Shown here piece after piece: positions 45,223 through 54,659 of a stretch of 64,000 nucleotides of DNA. Positions within the stretch are counted from its first letter, which is position 1; each line of letters begins with the position of its first letter. Source of the DNA: Thiosocius sp942490985 (lineage in GTDB: Bacteria > Pseudomonadota > Gammaproteobacteria > Chromatiales > Chromatiaceae). The position numbers and the translations under genes were made by a program. Where the stretch lies: contig CALNYW010000003.1 in the NCBI GenBank assembly GCA_942490985.1, forward strand, positions 806,001-870,000. The letters are read 5' to 3'. Under the pieces are notes generated by a model. That model did not search any database and was not told the origin of the DNA. It saw only the letters and a list, made by a program, of their open reading frames with translations.

Positions 45223-45867
45223 CTAGCCGTGCCGGAACCGGAAATAGTCGATCTCGATTTCCGAGATCCGGGTCGTGAGGCTATCGCCATGCGCCTCGGC
45301 GCCGTCCTTGCAGCGCTCGAGCGCACGCCGGGTAATCAGCGTCTCCCCTTTGCCCGCCAGGTCCTCGCCGAGCTTCGACGCCGTGTTGACGGGGTCGCCG
45401 AAATAGTCGTCGCGGCCGATCATCAACAGCCGGCCGCAGTCGATCCCGATCGACAGGAACACCCGATCCTCCGCCGCCTCGCCGCCGTTCACCTCCGCCA
45501 GGCGCCCGTGCACGTCCACGCTGGCCGCGAGCGCGTCGTCGGGGCGTTCGAAATAGGCATAGCAGTTGTCGGCCTCCGACTTGAGCAGCACCCCGCCATG
45601 CTGTCCGATCAGCGGCGCCCACAGTCGGCGTACGCGATGGATCAGCCCGAGGTAATGGCAGATGCCGTGGACGCGGGAGACCCGGCTGAAACTCGCCATG
45701 TCCGAGATCAGCACCGTGCCCTCGGTGCCGTAGCGGCGCCACACGTCTTCCTCGATGCGCGCGCGGGTCTCCGCATCGCGCGTCGCGGCGTGGGCTTCGA
45801 TCAGCCGCGCGAAGTCCGCGGTCTCGGTGGACGGATCCGAGGGGGCCCGCGCAGGGTCGAGTATCAC
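45223..45867 (-). CDS. Class III adenylate/guanylate cyclase-like protein
   Basis: A 214-residue protein built on a class III nucleotide cyclase domain. The first metal Asp is in LISDMASFSRV, the second in KSEADNCYAYF, and the GDPVNTASKL block supplies the Asn that positions ribose. So catalysis is possible; the purine choice is not clear. GTG start at 45867. It immediately precedes the GAF-SpoIIE gene, suggesting a single stress- or stimulus-response operon. Confidence 0.82.
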   Translation of the reverse strand: MILDPARAPSDPSTETADFARLIEAHAATRDAETRARIEEDVWRRYGTEGTVLISDMASFSRVSRVHGICHYLGLIHRVRRLWAPLIGQHGGVLLKSEADNCYAYFERPDDALAASVDVHGRLAEVNGGEAAEDRVFLSIGIDCGRLLMIGRDDYFGDPVNTASKLGEDLAGKGETLITRRALERCKDGAEAHGDSLTTRISEIEIDYFRFRHG

Positions 45868-46083
45868 CGCCCAACCCCGCTTTGCGTCATGCCCACGTCG
45901 CCTGCCACAGAGTGATCCAGCACCATTGCTCGGAGTATGGCACGCGGCTCAATCGATAGCCGGAGTCCTCGCCCACGACGACGGTGTCGCTCCGATTGCA
46001 GCCGCGGCAGAGGGGGGAGGGGGGGGAAGCAGCACTGCCGCCACGAGGGCGACCGGTCCGCAGCACGCGACGATCATCTTCGA

Positions 46084-47286
46084 CTACTGGTCCTGCCTGA
46101 GGCCGCCCGCGACCCAGTCGTACGCACTGCCAGCCGTTCTGAGACGACCACCGCTGACAGCGGCCGCCTCGCCGGAGGCGACGTTGCCGCTGCCGCCGCC
46201 GATGCCGGCGCGATCACCCTCGGCCCGATTGCCGTCGCCCGCACTGACCGTCGCACCCTCCCCGATCGCGCTGTTGCCACGGCCGCCGCCGACGGTCGCA
46301 TAGACACCTTCGGCGCGGTTGTTGAGTCCGCCGGCGGCGCTGGCCTGGTCGCCGGAGGCGGCATTGCCCGAGCCGCCGCCGACGGTGGCGGCATGGCCGG
46401 CCGCCTGGTTGTCCTCGCCGCCGGCGATCGCCGCCGCCACGCCGGTCGACCGGTTCCCGCTGCCGCCGGCCACCGCGGAGAAGTCCCCGGTGGCCCGGTT
46501 GAGCGTGCCCCCGCTGACGCTCGCCAGGAAACCGGTCGCCTCGTTGAGGAAACCACCGGTCACCGCGGCGCTGTCGCCGGAGGCGACATTGAGCGAGCCA
46601 CCGAAGGCGCTCGCGGTCACGCCGTTGACCGTATTCCGGTCACCGGCGACGAGCCCGCCGTAGCGCGAGTAGCGATGCCCGGTACCGACCACCAGATAGT
46701 GCGAGCCGGACTTGTGTTCCCGGGCCCAGCGGGCGCCGGCGGCCTCGCATTCCTCCCGGCCGTTGTATTCGCCGTCCGAGCAGATGGCGTCCAAGTAGCC
46801 GCCGCTCTCGTCGTAGCCGACGATCAGATTGCCAAGGCCGTTGACCGCCTCGGTCCCGCCGCCACCGTTGACGAGCTGGAGGTTGACACCCTCCAGACGG
46901 ACCAGCGGTCCACGTTCGTCTTCTTCCAGTCGCAGACGCCCGTCGAGGGCGAGCACGCTGTTGGCTTCCAGGGCCGCGAGGCGTTCCTCCAGCTCGAGGA
47001 TCCGCCTTTGAAGCGCGCGCGCGAGCTTCTCCCAGCTCACCGACTCGTCCGCGAGCCGGGAGCGACCGACGGCGCCGATCGCCAGCTTCGAGCGCGTCAC
47101 GGACTGGTTGCCCAGATTGCGCGGGCGGATGCCCTCCACGGCGATGTTGTTGGCGTTGACGCAGCCGTTGCAGCGAACGTTGGTGGCGGTCTGGGCCCCG
47201 GCCGGCGTGGGGCACGCCAGCCATACGATCAGGAGCGCTAGCGCCGCCCCCCCGTAACCCGCGCGGGGCGGTGTCGTTGTAGTCAT
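46084..47286 (-). CDS. Secreted YadA-head-like repeat protein
   Basis: A 400-residue exported protein. A signal peptide (about 1-31, AALALLIVWLACPTPAGAQ) is followed by a region with a short coiled coil (LARALQRRILELEERLAALEA), then from about 195 a run of roughly 14-residue repeats of the form GGxxNxAxGxxAxV, the pattern of trimeric autotransporter (YadA/Hep_Hag) head domains. No C-terminal membrane anchor is present, so it may be released or attached otherwise. Such proteins often bind surfaces, but the function here is unknown. Confidence 0.7.
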   Translation of the reverse strand: MTTTTPPRAGYGGAALALLIVWLACPTPAGAQTATNVRCNGCVNANNIAVEGIRPRNLGNQSVTRSKLAIGAVGRSRLADESVSWEKLARALQRRILELEERLAALEANSVLALDGRLRLEEDERGPLVRLEGVNLQLVNGGGGTEAVNGLGNLIVGYDESGGYLDAICSDGEYNGREECEAAGARWAREHKSGSHYLVVGTGHRYSRYGGLVAGDRNTVNGVTASAFGGSLNVASGDSAAVTGGFLNEATGFLASVSGGTLNRATGDFSAVAGGSGNRSTGVAAAIAGGEDNQAAGHAATVGGGSGNAASGDQASAAGGLNNRAEGVYATVGGGRGNSAIGEGATVSAGDGNRAEGDRAGIGGGSGNVASGEAAAVSGGRLRTAGSAYDWVAGGLRQDQ

Positions 47287-47343
47287 GATGCACTCCGGTC
47301 GGCACGCGATGGCACCGATCCTCCGGGATGCATCGTGCTCCGG

Positions 47344-48126
47344 TCAACCGCCGAACAGTTTCTTCAGGCCCTTCGTGACCCCTTCCTTGACCCGGTCACG
47401 GGTGGTCTGCTCCACAGCTTCGGTCGCGCCCTGCTTCGCGCTCTCGCTCGCAGACTGCTTGAGCTGTTCCTGGAACGAACCGGTGTCGAAGCCGGGGATG
47501 CCGCCCACGTCCAACTTCTGCGCGTCGGGCGGCACCTCGAACAGACTGTCGTCCTGCGGCCCGACCACCAGGTCCTCGAGGCGCACCACGACGTGCTGCT
47601 GTTCTTGCTCCGACCCGAGCATGAAATCCATCTCCATGCGCACCGGAATGCGCTCCTCCGTCACCCAGAAGTGACCGAGTATTTCGTCACCGTCGGCATC
47701 CTCCGCCCGGACCCGGTACTTGGTGGTGTCGTAGCCGTCGATGGTCTCGGGGCCGACCTCGGTGTACTCCACGACCTCCATCGCGTCGGGCGAGCCCTCG
47801 GTGGACTCGGCGTAGGACTCGACGTCGGTCATCGACGTCTCCATGTACATCGACGGGCCCATGAGCATCCAGATTAGGCCGAGATCGTCGCGCGTGATGG
47901 TCACGATGGTCTGGCCGCTCGCTTCCATCTCGCTGCGGGTCTTGTCTTTTACATAATGAAACTGCTGGCGAAAGCTTCCCTGCTCGGCCTCCAGAATCCG
48001 CGTCGCCGAATAGGACACGTCGGGCTTCGCGAAATCCACCTCGACCCGGGCCTGGCCGGCCCCCGCCACGAGGATCAGAGCAGCGGCGCCGAGGACGCCC
48101 TGCCTTACACGGTAAGCAACAGCCAT
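47344..48126 (-). CDS. Exported DUF4412-like protein
   Basis: A 260-residue protein with a signal peptide (VLGAAALILVAGAGQARV). The body reads as a lipoprotein-carrier-like beta structure: RILEAEQGSFRQQFHYVKDKTR near the start, YDTTKYRVRAEDADGDEILGHFWVTEE in the middle (pattern of DUF4412), then a helical, charged tail (ASESAKQGATEAVEQTTRDR) ending in KKLFGG. Likely periplasmic; role unknown. Downstream of it lies the repeat-protein gene, 57 bases away on the same strand. Confidence 0.65.
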   Translation of the reverse strand: MAVAYRVRQGVLGAAALILVAGAGQARVEVDFAKPDVSYSATRILEAEQGSFRQQFHYVKDKTRSEMEASGQTIVTITRDDLGLIWMLMGPSMYMETSMTDVESYAESTEGSPDAMEVVEYTEVGPETIDGYDTTKYRVRAEDADGDEILGHFWVTEERIPVRMEMDFMLGSEQEQQHVVVRLEDLVVGPQDDSLFEVPPDAQKLDVGGIPGFDTGSFQEQLKQSASESAKQGATEAVEQTTRDRVKEGVTKGLKKLFGG

Positions 48127-48261
48127 TGAGTTCCCCCCTCAGATTGGACCAGCTTCGAGGAATCAGTATAGACAACCGTCTGCACGCAGAGCGCCTGCTC
48201 CGGTTCGGTGGCGGTTCGTCGTTGGCAGTCGGCCGGGACAACGGCGGCCGTCCGGGCGAGC

Positions 48262-48290
48262 GCCAAAGAAAACGCCGGGCGAACCCGGCG
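48262..48290 (-). terminator. Intrinsic terminator
   Basis: Minus-strand hairpin CGCCGGG-TTCG-CCCGGCG followed by TTTTCTTT. No protein gene on the minus strand lies upstream of it, which is the main reason to suspect a small RNA. Confidence 0.65.
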
Positions 48291-48507
48291 TGATCCCGCT
48301 GTCGGCCCGATCGGGGGCCTTCCTGCTGTCGCGGCCTGCGTGAACCGTGGGATCACGGGCCGCTGCCTCCCCCCTTCCGGACTACCGCCTGGATGGCGGC
48401 GCGGCGGGGCACGAGCGCTATCGGGTAGCGTGTGCCCGTATTCGGACCGGCCTTCCGCCGGCTCAATGACGTCACGGTAACGGCCCGCGTAGGGCCTCTC
48501 AAGCGCA
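48262..48507 (-). ncRNA. Candidate structured small RNA, unidentified
   Basis: Read on the minus strand, an ATAATG-type -10 sequence (48515-48520) is followed by about 240 bases with at least four strong hairpins (GGGCAC / GTGCCC at 48407-48437; GCGGCC / GGCCGC at 48331-48363; GGCCC / GGGCC at 48304-48319; CCGCC / GGCGG near 48385) and a terminator with TTTTCTTT. No protein frame fits. I compared it mentally with 6S, SRP and RNase P RNA and could not match it confidently to any. Confidence 0.35.
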
Positions 48508-48659
48508 CTGCGACATAATGCCGGGCGGGTGTTCGGATCTGTGAGGCGCTTCACCTCAACAAGGGTCCGGGCCGATCGGTTGGCTGGTTATACTCGGCAA
48601 GGCCGCTGCGGCCCGCGCACGGCGCCGTCGCACGACCACGAGGACACGGAGCAAAACCC

Positions 48660-49296
48660 ATGAACCAGGCAACACGGACGCCCTGGCAAGCCCTCGCCAC
48701 ACTGTTGCTGGGGGTGGCTCTCGCTACATCGAGCCAGGCCGCTTCTGTCCGACTCGTCGGCTTCGACGAGCTGGTCGGTTCCTCGCAGCTCATCTTCCAC
48801 GGGGCCGTGGTGGCCAGCCACCAGTCGCCGCGTCGCGGCCGCGCCGGGCATCGTGACGGAAGTCGAGTTCGAGGTTCTCGAGACCTACAAGGGCCAGGCC
48901 GGCGGGGATCGCATCGTGCTGCAGTTCGCCGGCGGCGTGGTAGACGGTCGCGGCGTGCAGATCCAGGGCCTGACCCTGCCAGCGGCGGGCGAGCGCGGCG
49001 TCTACTTCGTCGAGCAGACGGCGCGACCGCAGATACACCCGCTGTATGGCTGGGACCAGGGCCACTATCGCGTAGAGCGGCAGGCTGACGGGCCGGCGCG
49101 CGTCTACACCAACCGGGGCCTCGCCGTCACGGCAGCCCGCTCGGCGCCCAGTCCGGCGGGGGTTCGCCTGAGCGAGGGTCTGCCGCTGGGCATCACCGCC
49201 AAGCCGGGCGCCGGCCCCGAAACCGCCCTGTCGCTGGCCGAATTCGCGGCGACGATCCGCGCCGTCGCGGAGCGTCCGGCCGGGGTGGTCCGATGA
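48660..49296 (+). CDS. Exported hypothetical protein, frameshifted
   Basis: The frame from ATG 48660 encodes a signal peptide (LATLLLGVALATSSQAA) and then GFDELVGSSQLIFHGAVVASHQ; the protein continues in another frame from about 48,840 with GIVTEVEFEVLETYKG and QIHPLYGWDQGHYRV. The two halves together make a coherent protein of about 210 residues, so one indel near 48,825-48,845 is likely, in a GC-rich run. I do not recognise the family. Its stop overlaps the ATG of the metalloprotease gene (ATGA), so the two are coupled. Confidence 0.65.
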
Positions 49297-50963
49297 ACCG
49301 GGCGGCACGCTGGCTGGCGTTCTGCCTCGGTGGCTGGCTGGTCGTGGCCGACGCGGCCGAACCGCTGGCCTACACCTGGGTCACCGGCAGCTTCAACGTC
49401 AGCACGGGCGACCTGACGCTGACGGCGCCGACACCGGGTGACTGGGAGGGCGCGTTCGCCGAGGCGGCCGCACGCTGGACGGACGCGACGATCGTGACCG
49501 TGACGACCGACGGGAACCCGCAGGCGGCGGACTGCCGGGACAGGGGCCCCAGCACCGCCTTCTTCCAGGACACCTTCTGCGGAACAGCCTGGGGATCGAC
49601 GACCCTCGCGACGGCGTTCACGCGGTTCTTCATCGACCCCACGGGTGCGGGTCGGGCCACCCACACCGACATCGTCTTCAATTCGACCAAGAGCTGGACG
49701 ATCGACGACGGCCGGACCTTCGGCGGCGCGGTCGACTTCACCCGCGTGACCGTGCACGAACTGGGTCACAGCATCGGCCTCGGCCATACCCCGGATTCCA
49801 CCGCCATCATGTACGCGCTCATTGGCAGCACGACCGCCCCGCAGACGGACGACATCTACGGCACCAATCGTTTTTACGGCGCGGAAGTCGACCAGGTCCT
49901 CGCCCTCGACGACTTCTCCGGCAACGGCTGGCAGGAGCTCGGCGTAGTCCTGGTAGACGACGACGGCCGGCATCTCCTGCATGTCCGGGATGGCAGGAAC
50001 GACACCAACTTGAGACAGCTGATCCTCGGCTCGCGACCGCTGCTCTCGCTGTCCGCCGCGCCCGATGCCTCGGGCAACGGTGCGCAAGAGATCGTGACGC
50101 TGGCGCGCCTGCGCAGCGGGGCCTACCGTTTGCGGCTGGTGGACCTCGCGACGAAGGCCGTGGTCGCCCAGCGGCAGCTCGCGGCCGGCGTGCGCTGGGT
50201 GGACGCGGTCGTGATACCGGATACCGACGGCGGCGGCCAGCCGGACGTGGTCGTCGCCGGGCTGAACGCCGACGACAGAATCAGGGCGCTCGTCATCGAC
50301 GGGGCCACGGGCGCGAACATCCGAAGCCTCAACTTCGGCGGGGCTGACGAACTCGTGCAGCTGCTCGCGTTGCCCGACCTCGACGGAGACGCGTTGCCCG
50401 AAGTGGCGGCCCTGGTCAGTAACGCGAGCAACGTCGCCGTGGTTCGCATCCGCAACGCCGCGACGGGTGCCACCGTCCGCAATCTCGGCTTCGGCAGCTT
50501 CTACCGGCCGCTGGCGATCGCCCTCGGCCGGGACGTCGACGCCAACGGCTTTCCCGAGCTGCTCCAGCTCGGCCAGAGCGAGAGCGGCCAGATCCGCGTC
50601 ATGCGGCGGGACCTGGGCCCGGGTGGCGCGTCGACCAAGACTTTCCTCAACGCTGCCAACCGTCCGGTGGGCATTGTCGGCCTCGGCGACTCGAACGGCG
50701 ACGGCGTGCCGGACTACGGCGCGGTGATCGAGAAAGACAGCGAGGATCCGCGCGTGCGCATGATCGACGGCGCCACCGGCAAGACCTTCCGCAGCGTGTT
50801 CTTCGATGGCATAGGCAATGCTCAGGAAGCGCTGACCGTCGCGGACCAGAACGGTTCGGGACGGCGGGAGATCGTCGTGCTCGGGAACCAGGTCGGGACC
50901 TACCGGACCCAGACCCGGGACAGCAAATCGGGCAACGAACTGAACACGATCACCTATCGCTGA
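49293..50963 (+). CDS. Matrixin-like secreted metalloprotease with beta-propeller-like repeats
   Basis: A 556-residue exported protein. After a signal peptide (about 1-22) comes an M10-type protease domain with the zinc motif HELGHSIGLGH (155-165) and a downstream methionine (AIMYALIG) that could be the Met-turn. From about 195 on there are repeated segments with acidic, glycine-rich loops (DDFSGNGWQELGVV, DTDGGGQPDVVV, DLDGDALPEVAAL, DSNGDGVPDYGAV) like FG-GAP/VCBS calcium-binding repeats of a propeller. Probably a secreted or surface protease; substrate unknown. Confidence 0.85.
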   Translation: MNRAARWLAFCLGGWLVVADAAEPLAYTWVTGSFNVSTGDLTLTAPTPGDWEGAFAEAAARWTDATIVTVTTDGNPQAADCRDRGPSTAFFQDTFCGTAWGSTTLATAFTRFFIDPTGAGRATHTDIVFNSTKSWTIDDGRTFGGAVDFTRVTVHELGHSIGLGHTPDSTAIMYALIGSTTAPQTDDIYGTNRFYGAEVDQVLALDDFSGNGWQELGVVLVDDDGRHLLHVRDGRNDTNLRQLILGSRPLLSLSAAPDASGNGAQEIVTLARLRSGAYRLRLVDLATKAVVAQRQLAAGVRWVDAVVIPDTDGGGQPDVVVAGLNADDRIRALVIDGATGANIRSLNFGGADELVQLLALPDLDGDALPEVAALVSNASNVAVVRIRNAATGATVRNLGFGSFYRPLAIALGRDVDANGFPELLQLGQSESGQIRVMRRDLGPGGASTKTFLNAANRPVGIVGLGDSNGDGVPDYGAVIEKDSEDPRVRMIDGATGKTFRSVFFDGIGNAQEALTVADQNGSGRREIVVLGNQVGTYRTQTRDSKSGNELNTITYR

Positions 50964-51098
50964 ATCGCCTTCTCTGGGCCCGATTGAACATAATCCGCCG
51001 CCGGTCGGAAATTGGCGGGTTGTGATCGAGTTCCCGGTCATCGGACCCCATCTGTCGACATAATTGCCTGACCTGGATACCGATATCGAGGACGACAG

Positions 51099-51632
51099 AT
51101 GCCGCCAAGCCGGCCGCCGAGCCGCCTGCACGGAGTAGCCGCGGCGCTCACCAGCGCAGCGCTGCTCTGCGTGTGGGTGTCGGTCACGGCCGGCGATCTC
51201 GGCGGGCCCCGGCGCGAAGCCGTCTTTGCCTGCGAATTCGACACCTCGGACCGCATCCTCGGCCACATCTGCCGCCGGGCCGGCGCCGATGCCGCCCGGA
51301 TCGGCTACGCCCGTGGCTTCGACGTCGAAGTGCGCGAGCCCAATTCGGTCGGCGACGCCGCCTGGGGCATGGGCGACGGCTTCGTCCAGCTCATCCTCAG
51401 GATCGACGCCGACCGGCCGCCGGGCATGTTCGAGACCAAGACCATCAACTGCACGCTGGCCGGCGAACGCATCCCCCAGCGACTGGCGCCGAACGGCGAA
51501 CGCGACCCGGCCGATTACCAGGTGAGTTTCGAAGCGGCCGGCGTGGCCCGGGATCTCGTCCATCCCGTGGCCGACACGGTGGCGGATCTCGTCGACGGCT
51601 ATCTCACGCGCGTCGCAACCGCCGAGCCCTAG
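51099..51632 (+). CDS. Small exported hypothetical protein
   Basis: A 177-residue protein with an N-terminal hydrophobic segment (GVAAALTSAALLCVWVSV) that could be a signal peptide or anchor, then a domain with three cysteines (FACEFDTS, HICRRAGADA, INCTLAG). I do not recognise it. It is a single gene between the metalloprotease and the TPR-oxygenase gene, on the same strand, after a 135-base gap. Confidence 0.55.
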   Translation: MPPSRPPSRLHGVAAALTSAALLCVWVSVTAGDLGGPRREAVFACEFDTSDRILGHICRRAGADAARIGYARGFDVEVREPNSVGDAAWGMGDGFVQLILRIDADRPPGMFETKTINCTLAGERIPQRLAPNGERDPADYQVSFEAAGVARDLVHPVADTVADLVDGYLTRVATAEP

Positions 51633-51836
51633 AGCCCGACGCCAGCCCGCCTTGCCGGCGACCCGTCCGCGGGTTTATCCCGAGTGCGGGGACACCCGAT
51701 AACCTGGAGCCTGGCAGCGTCCATCAGCGCCACAGCCTCGAGCGCGGTAAGGGACGCGCCCCGCAGGGCCGCGTTCGCTTCAGCGCGGGGATCGCCCCGT
51801 CAACGATACTTTGGGATGACCCTATAATCGGGCGCC

Positions 51837-53622
51837 ATGCCCGACGCTCCCATCAACGACCTCCTCTCGCGCGCGGTCGGCGCGCATCGAGCCGGCGACC
51901 TCGCGACCGCGGCGGCCGGCTATCAGAGCGTGCTCGCACGGGAGCCCGACAACGTCGACGCGGCGCACTACCTGGGCATGGTCGACTACCAGCGCGGGGA
52001 CCTCGCCGCCGCCGCGACGCGCGCGTCGGTAGGGGCCGCGCGCGCCCGTCCGCAGGATCCCGCCATCCTCGCCAACCTCGGCCTGATCCAGCTCGCCGCC
52101 GGCCAGCTCGACCCAGCGGCGCGGGCAGCCAGCGCGTCGCTGCGGCTCGCCCCGGACCAGCCGGAGGCCTGGCACACGCTGGGGCTGGTACGGCAACGGC
52201 AGGGCCAGACGGCACCCGCCGCCGAGTGTCACCGGCGCACCCTGGAGCTCGCGCCCGGCCATCGGGCAGCGCGGCTGGCCCTGGTCCGATCGCTGATCGG
52301 CGACGATGAGGCCATGGCCGGCGGCGGAAGTGCTCGCCCAGGGGCTGCGCCTCACGCCCGCTGACGACGAGTTCGGCCTCGCCCTGGGCGAGACGCTCGA
52401 CCGCGCCGGCGACCCGGACCGGGCCGCCGCGGAGCTGCGGGCCCTCGCTGACCGCTCGCCGGCCGCCAGGGCGCGCGCGCTCACCCGACTGAGCCTGCTG
52501 GAGCGGCGCCGCGACCGTCCCGCGACGGCGCTCGTGTGCGCACGCTTCGCGGTCTTCGCCGACGGGCAGGACCCGGATGCCCGGCGGGCGCTCGGGCAGG
52601 CGCTGAAGGCGCTCGGACGTCTGGCCGAGGCCGTCGAGCACTTTCGGCGTGGGCACGAGTTGCTGCGCCGACCGGGCGGGACCCACGGCGCGGAGCGGCC
52701 GGGCTTCGCCCGGACCTCGCGGGCCAAGCTGCGGCACGACATCGCCCAGCTCGAGTACCTGATCGGCCGCGACCTCGACGCGGCCCGACTGCGGGCGCTG
52801 CTGCCGGACTACCGGGCGCTGCTCGAGGCGCTGCCCGCGGATGTGCCGGACGGGCGGCCGGTCCCGCTACCCGCCGGGCTGGCCGGACGGGCGGCGCCCT
52901 TCTACAACCGCTGTCATCATCTGGCGGACGCGCCGCGCATCGACGGGCCGGTGATCAGCCCCGCGCTGGACACGGACGCCCTTACCGCCGCGTACCACGA
53001 ACGGGCCCCCGGCCTCACCTGGATCGACGGCCTGCTGACCCGCCCCGCCCTGACGTCACTGCGCCGGTTCTGTCTCGAATCGACCATCTGGTACGACTTC
53101 GAGCACGTCAACGGCTACGTCGGCGCCTACCTGCAGGAGGGCTTCAACTGCCCGCTGCTGATTCAGCTTGCCGAGGCGCTGCCGCGCGCCCTGCCCGGCA
53201 TCTTCGGCGAGCACGTGCTGATGCAGCTATGGGCCTACAACTACGACAGCGGCCTGGCGGGCATTGACATGCACGCGGACTTCGCGGCCGTGAACGTGAA
53301 TTTCTGGATCACCCCGGACGAGGCCAACCTGGACCCGGCATCGGGCGGCCTCGTGCTGTGGGACAAGGAGGCGCCCCCCGACTGGGGCGTGGACGACTAC
53401 AACACCTACGACTCGGCGGCGCAGCAGCGCATCCGCGCCTACCTCGCCGCCCAGGGCGCGCGCAAGGTGGTCGTACCCCACCGCCAGAACCGGGCCGTCG
53501 TCTTCAACTCCGACCTGTTCCACCGCACGGACGACATCCGCTTCCGGGAGGGCTACGACAGCCGCCGGATCAACATCACCATGCTCTACGGCACCCGGGA
53601 GGCGGATCGGGGCGCCGGCTGA
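51837..53622 (+). CDS. TPR protein with C-terminal 2-oxoglutarate/Fe(II) oxygenase domain, frameshifted
   Basis: The first frame (51837 to about 52,315) encodes several tetratricopeptide repeats (GDLATAAAGYQSVLAREPDN and similar); the rest (to 53622) continues the repeats in another frame and then a domain with HxD (DMHADF), a distal His (DLFHRTDD) and an Arg (SRRINITMLYG), the iron and 2-oxoglutarate ligands. One indel near 52,310-52,325 joins them into a protein of about 594 residues. TPR-oxygenase proteins hydroxylate proteins or small molecules; the substrate is unknown. Confidence 0.75.
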
Positions 53623-53649
53623 CCACCGGCCGCCGGCGCCCGGCCGGGT

Positions 53650-54492
53650 TCAGGACGACGCCGGTATCTGGTGGACGTGAACGTCCTGCTGCGGGAACGG
53701 GATGCTGATGCCTTCCTCGTCGAAACGCTTCTTGATGGTCTCGTTGAGGTCGAAGAACACCGGCCAGTAGTCGCTGCCGTTCACCCACACGCGGACCGCG
53801 AAATTCACGCTCGAGTCCGCCAGCTCCGAGACCGCGATCGTCGGACCCGGATCGACCAGGATGCGGTCGTCGGCGGCGAGGATGCCGCTGATCACCTCGC
53901 GCACCTTGTCGAGGTTGTCGCTGTAGCTCACCCCCACCGTGAGATCGACCCGCCGCGTGGGCTTCGCGGAGTAGTTCACGATGATGCTCGAGGTGATGTT
54001 GCTGTTCGGCACGATGATGGTCTTGTTGTCGCCGGTCCGGAGCGTCGTCGTGAAGATCTTGATCTCCTCGACGACGCCCGAGATGCCGGCCGCCTCCACG
54101 AAATCGCCCGCCTTGAAGGGTCGGAAGATGATCATCATCACGCCGGCCGCGAAATTGCCCAGCGAGCCCTGCAGCGCCAGGCCGATCGCGAAACCGGCGG
54201 CGCCGAGCACCGCGATGAACGAGGTCGTCTGGATGCCGAGCTGGGCGATCGCCGCCATGACGACGAACGTCAGGAGGGCGATGTAGACGATGCTGCGGAC
54301 GAAACCGACCAGCGTGCTGTCCGCCTCGGCCTTCTCCATGGCCCGCTCCGTCAGACGGGCGAGCCAGCGCGCGACCCAGCGGCCGACAACGAAAATGACG
54401 ATCGCAATGATTAGATCCTTGCCGAAGGCCGCGATCAGCGCGTAGGCGCGCTCTGCGAAATCCGGGCCAATCAGTTCGTTCACAGCGTCCAC
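53650..54492 (-). CDS. mscS: MscS-family mechanosensitive channel
   Basis: A 280-residue small-conductance mechanosensitive channel that opens under membrane tension to release solutes. Three membrane helices occupy residues 20-125; the pore-lining helix shows the Gly/Ala packing pattern (VLGAAGFAIGLALQGSLGNFAAG), followed by FRPFKAGDFVEAAGISG and the cytoplasmic beta/alpha vestibule. Length matches E. coli MscS. Stand-alone, convergent with the TPR-oxygenase gene. Confidence 0.94.
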   Translation of the reverse strand: MDAVNELIGPDFAERAYALIAAFGKDLIIAIVIFVVGRWVARWLARLTERAMEKAEADSTLVGFVRSIVYIALLTFVVMAAIAQLGIQTTSFIAVLGAAGFAIGLALQGSLGNFAAGVMMIIFRPFKAGDFVEAAGISGVVEEIKIFTTTLRTGDNKTIIVPNSNITSSIIVNYSAKPTRRVDLTVGVSYSDNLDKVREVISGILAADDRILVDPGPTIAVSELADSSVNFAVRVWVNGSDYWPVFFDLNETIKKRFDEEGISIPFPQQDVHVHQIPASS

Positions 54493-54659
54493 GTTCCACT
54501 CCCCTGGATAGTTAACGAGTACAGATACCGCTGCGCACCATATCAGATCGGCGCAGGCGCAAGGCGATGTCTTGGCGACGGAGCGCGACGGCGCGTATGC
54601 TCTGTCCTTCGCGCGACCGGCGGCCGCGGCCCGCCCGGCATTCAGGGAGGCTCGAACAC

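Larger units (their letters stand above)
48127..48659. other. Intergenic region with candidate structured RNA
   Basis: About 530 bases between divergent exported-protein genes. No protein gene is convincing. The middle (48262-48507) is a hairpin-rich block ending in an intrinsic terminator on the minus strand, listed separately. Confidence 0.5.

Noticed and set aside
48262..48507. Calling the structured region 4.5S (SRP) RNA because of a CCGGAAGG segment
   Set aside because: The expected apical GGTCAGG-CCGGAAGGAAGCAGC context is not reproduced, and the flanking stems do not match.
49104..51563. An 819-codon minus-strand frame opposite the matrixin-like gene
   Set aside because: It is a by-product of high third-position GC; the + strand gene has a signal peptide, a zinc motif and repeats, while the minus translation has no family features.
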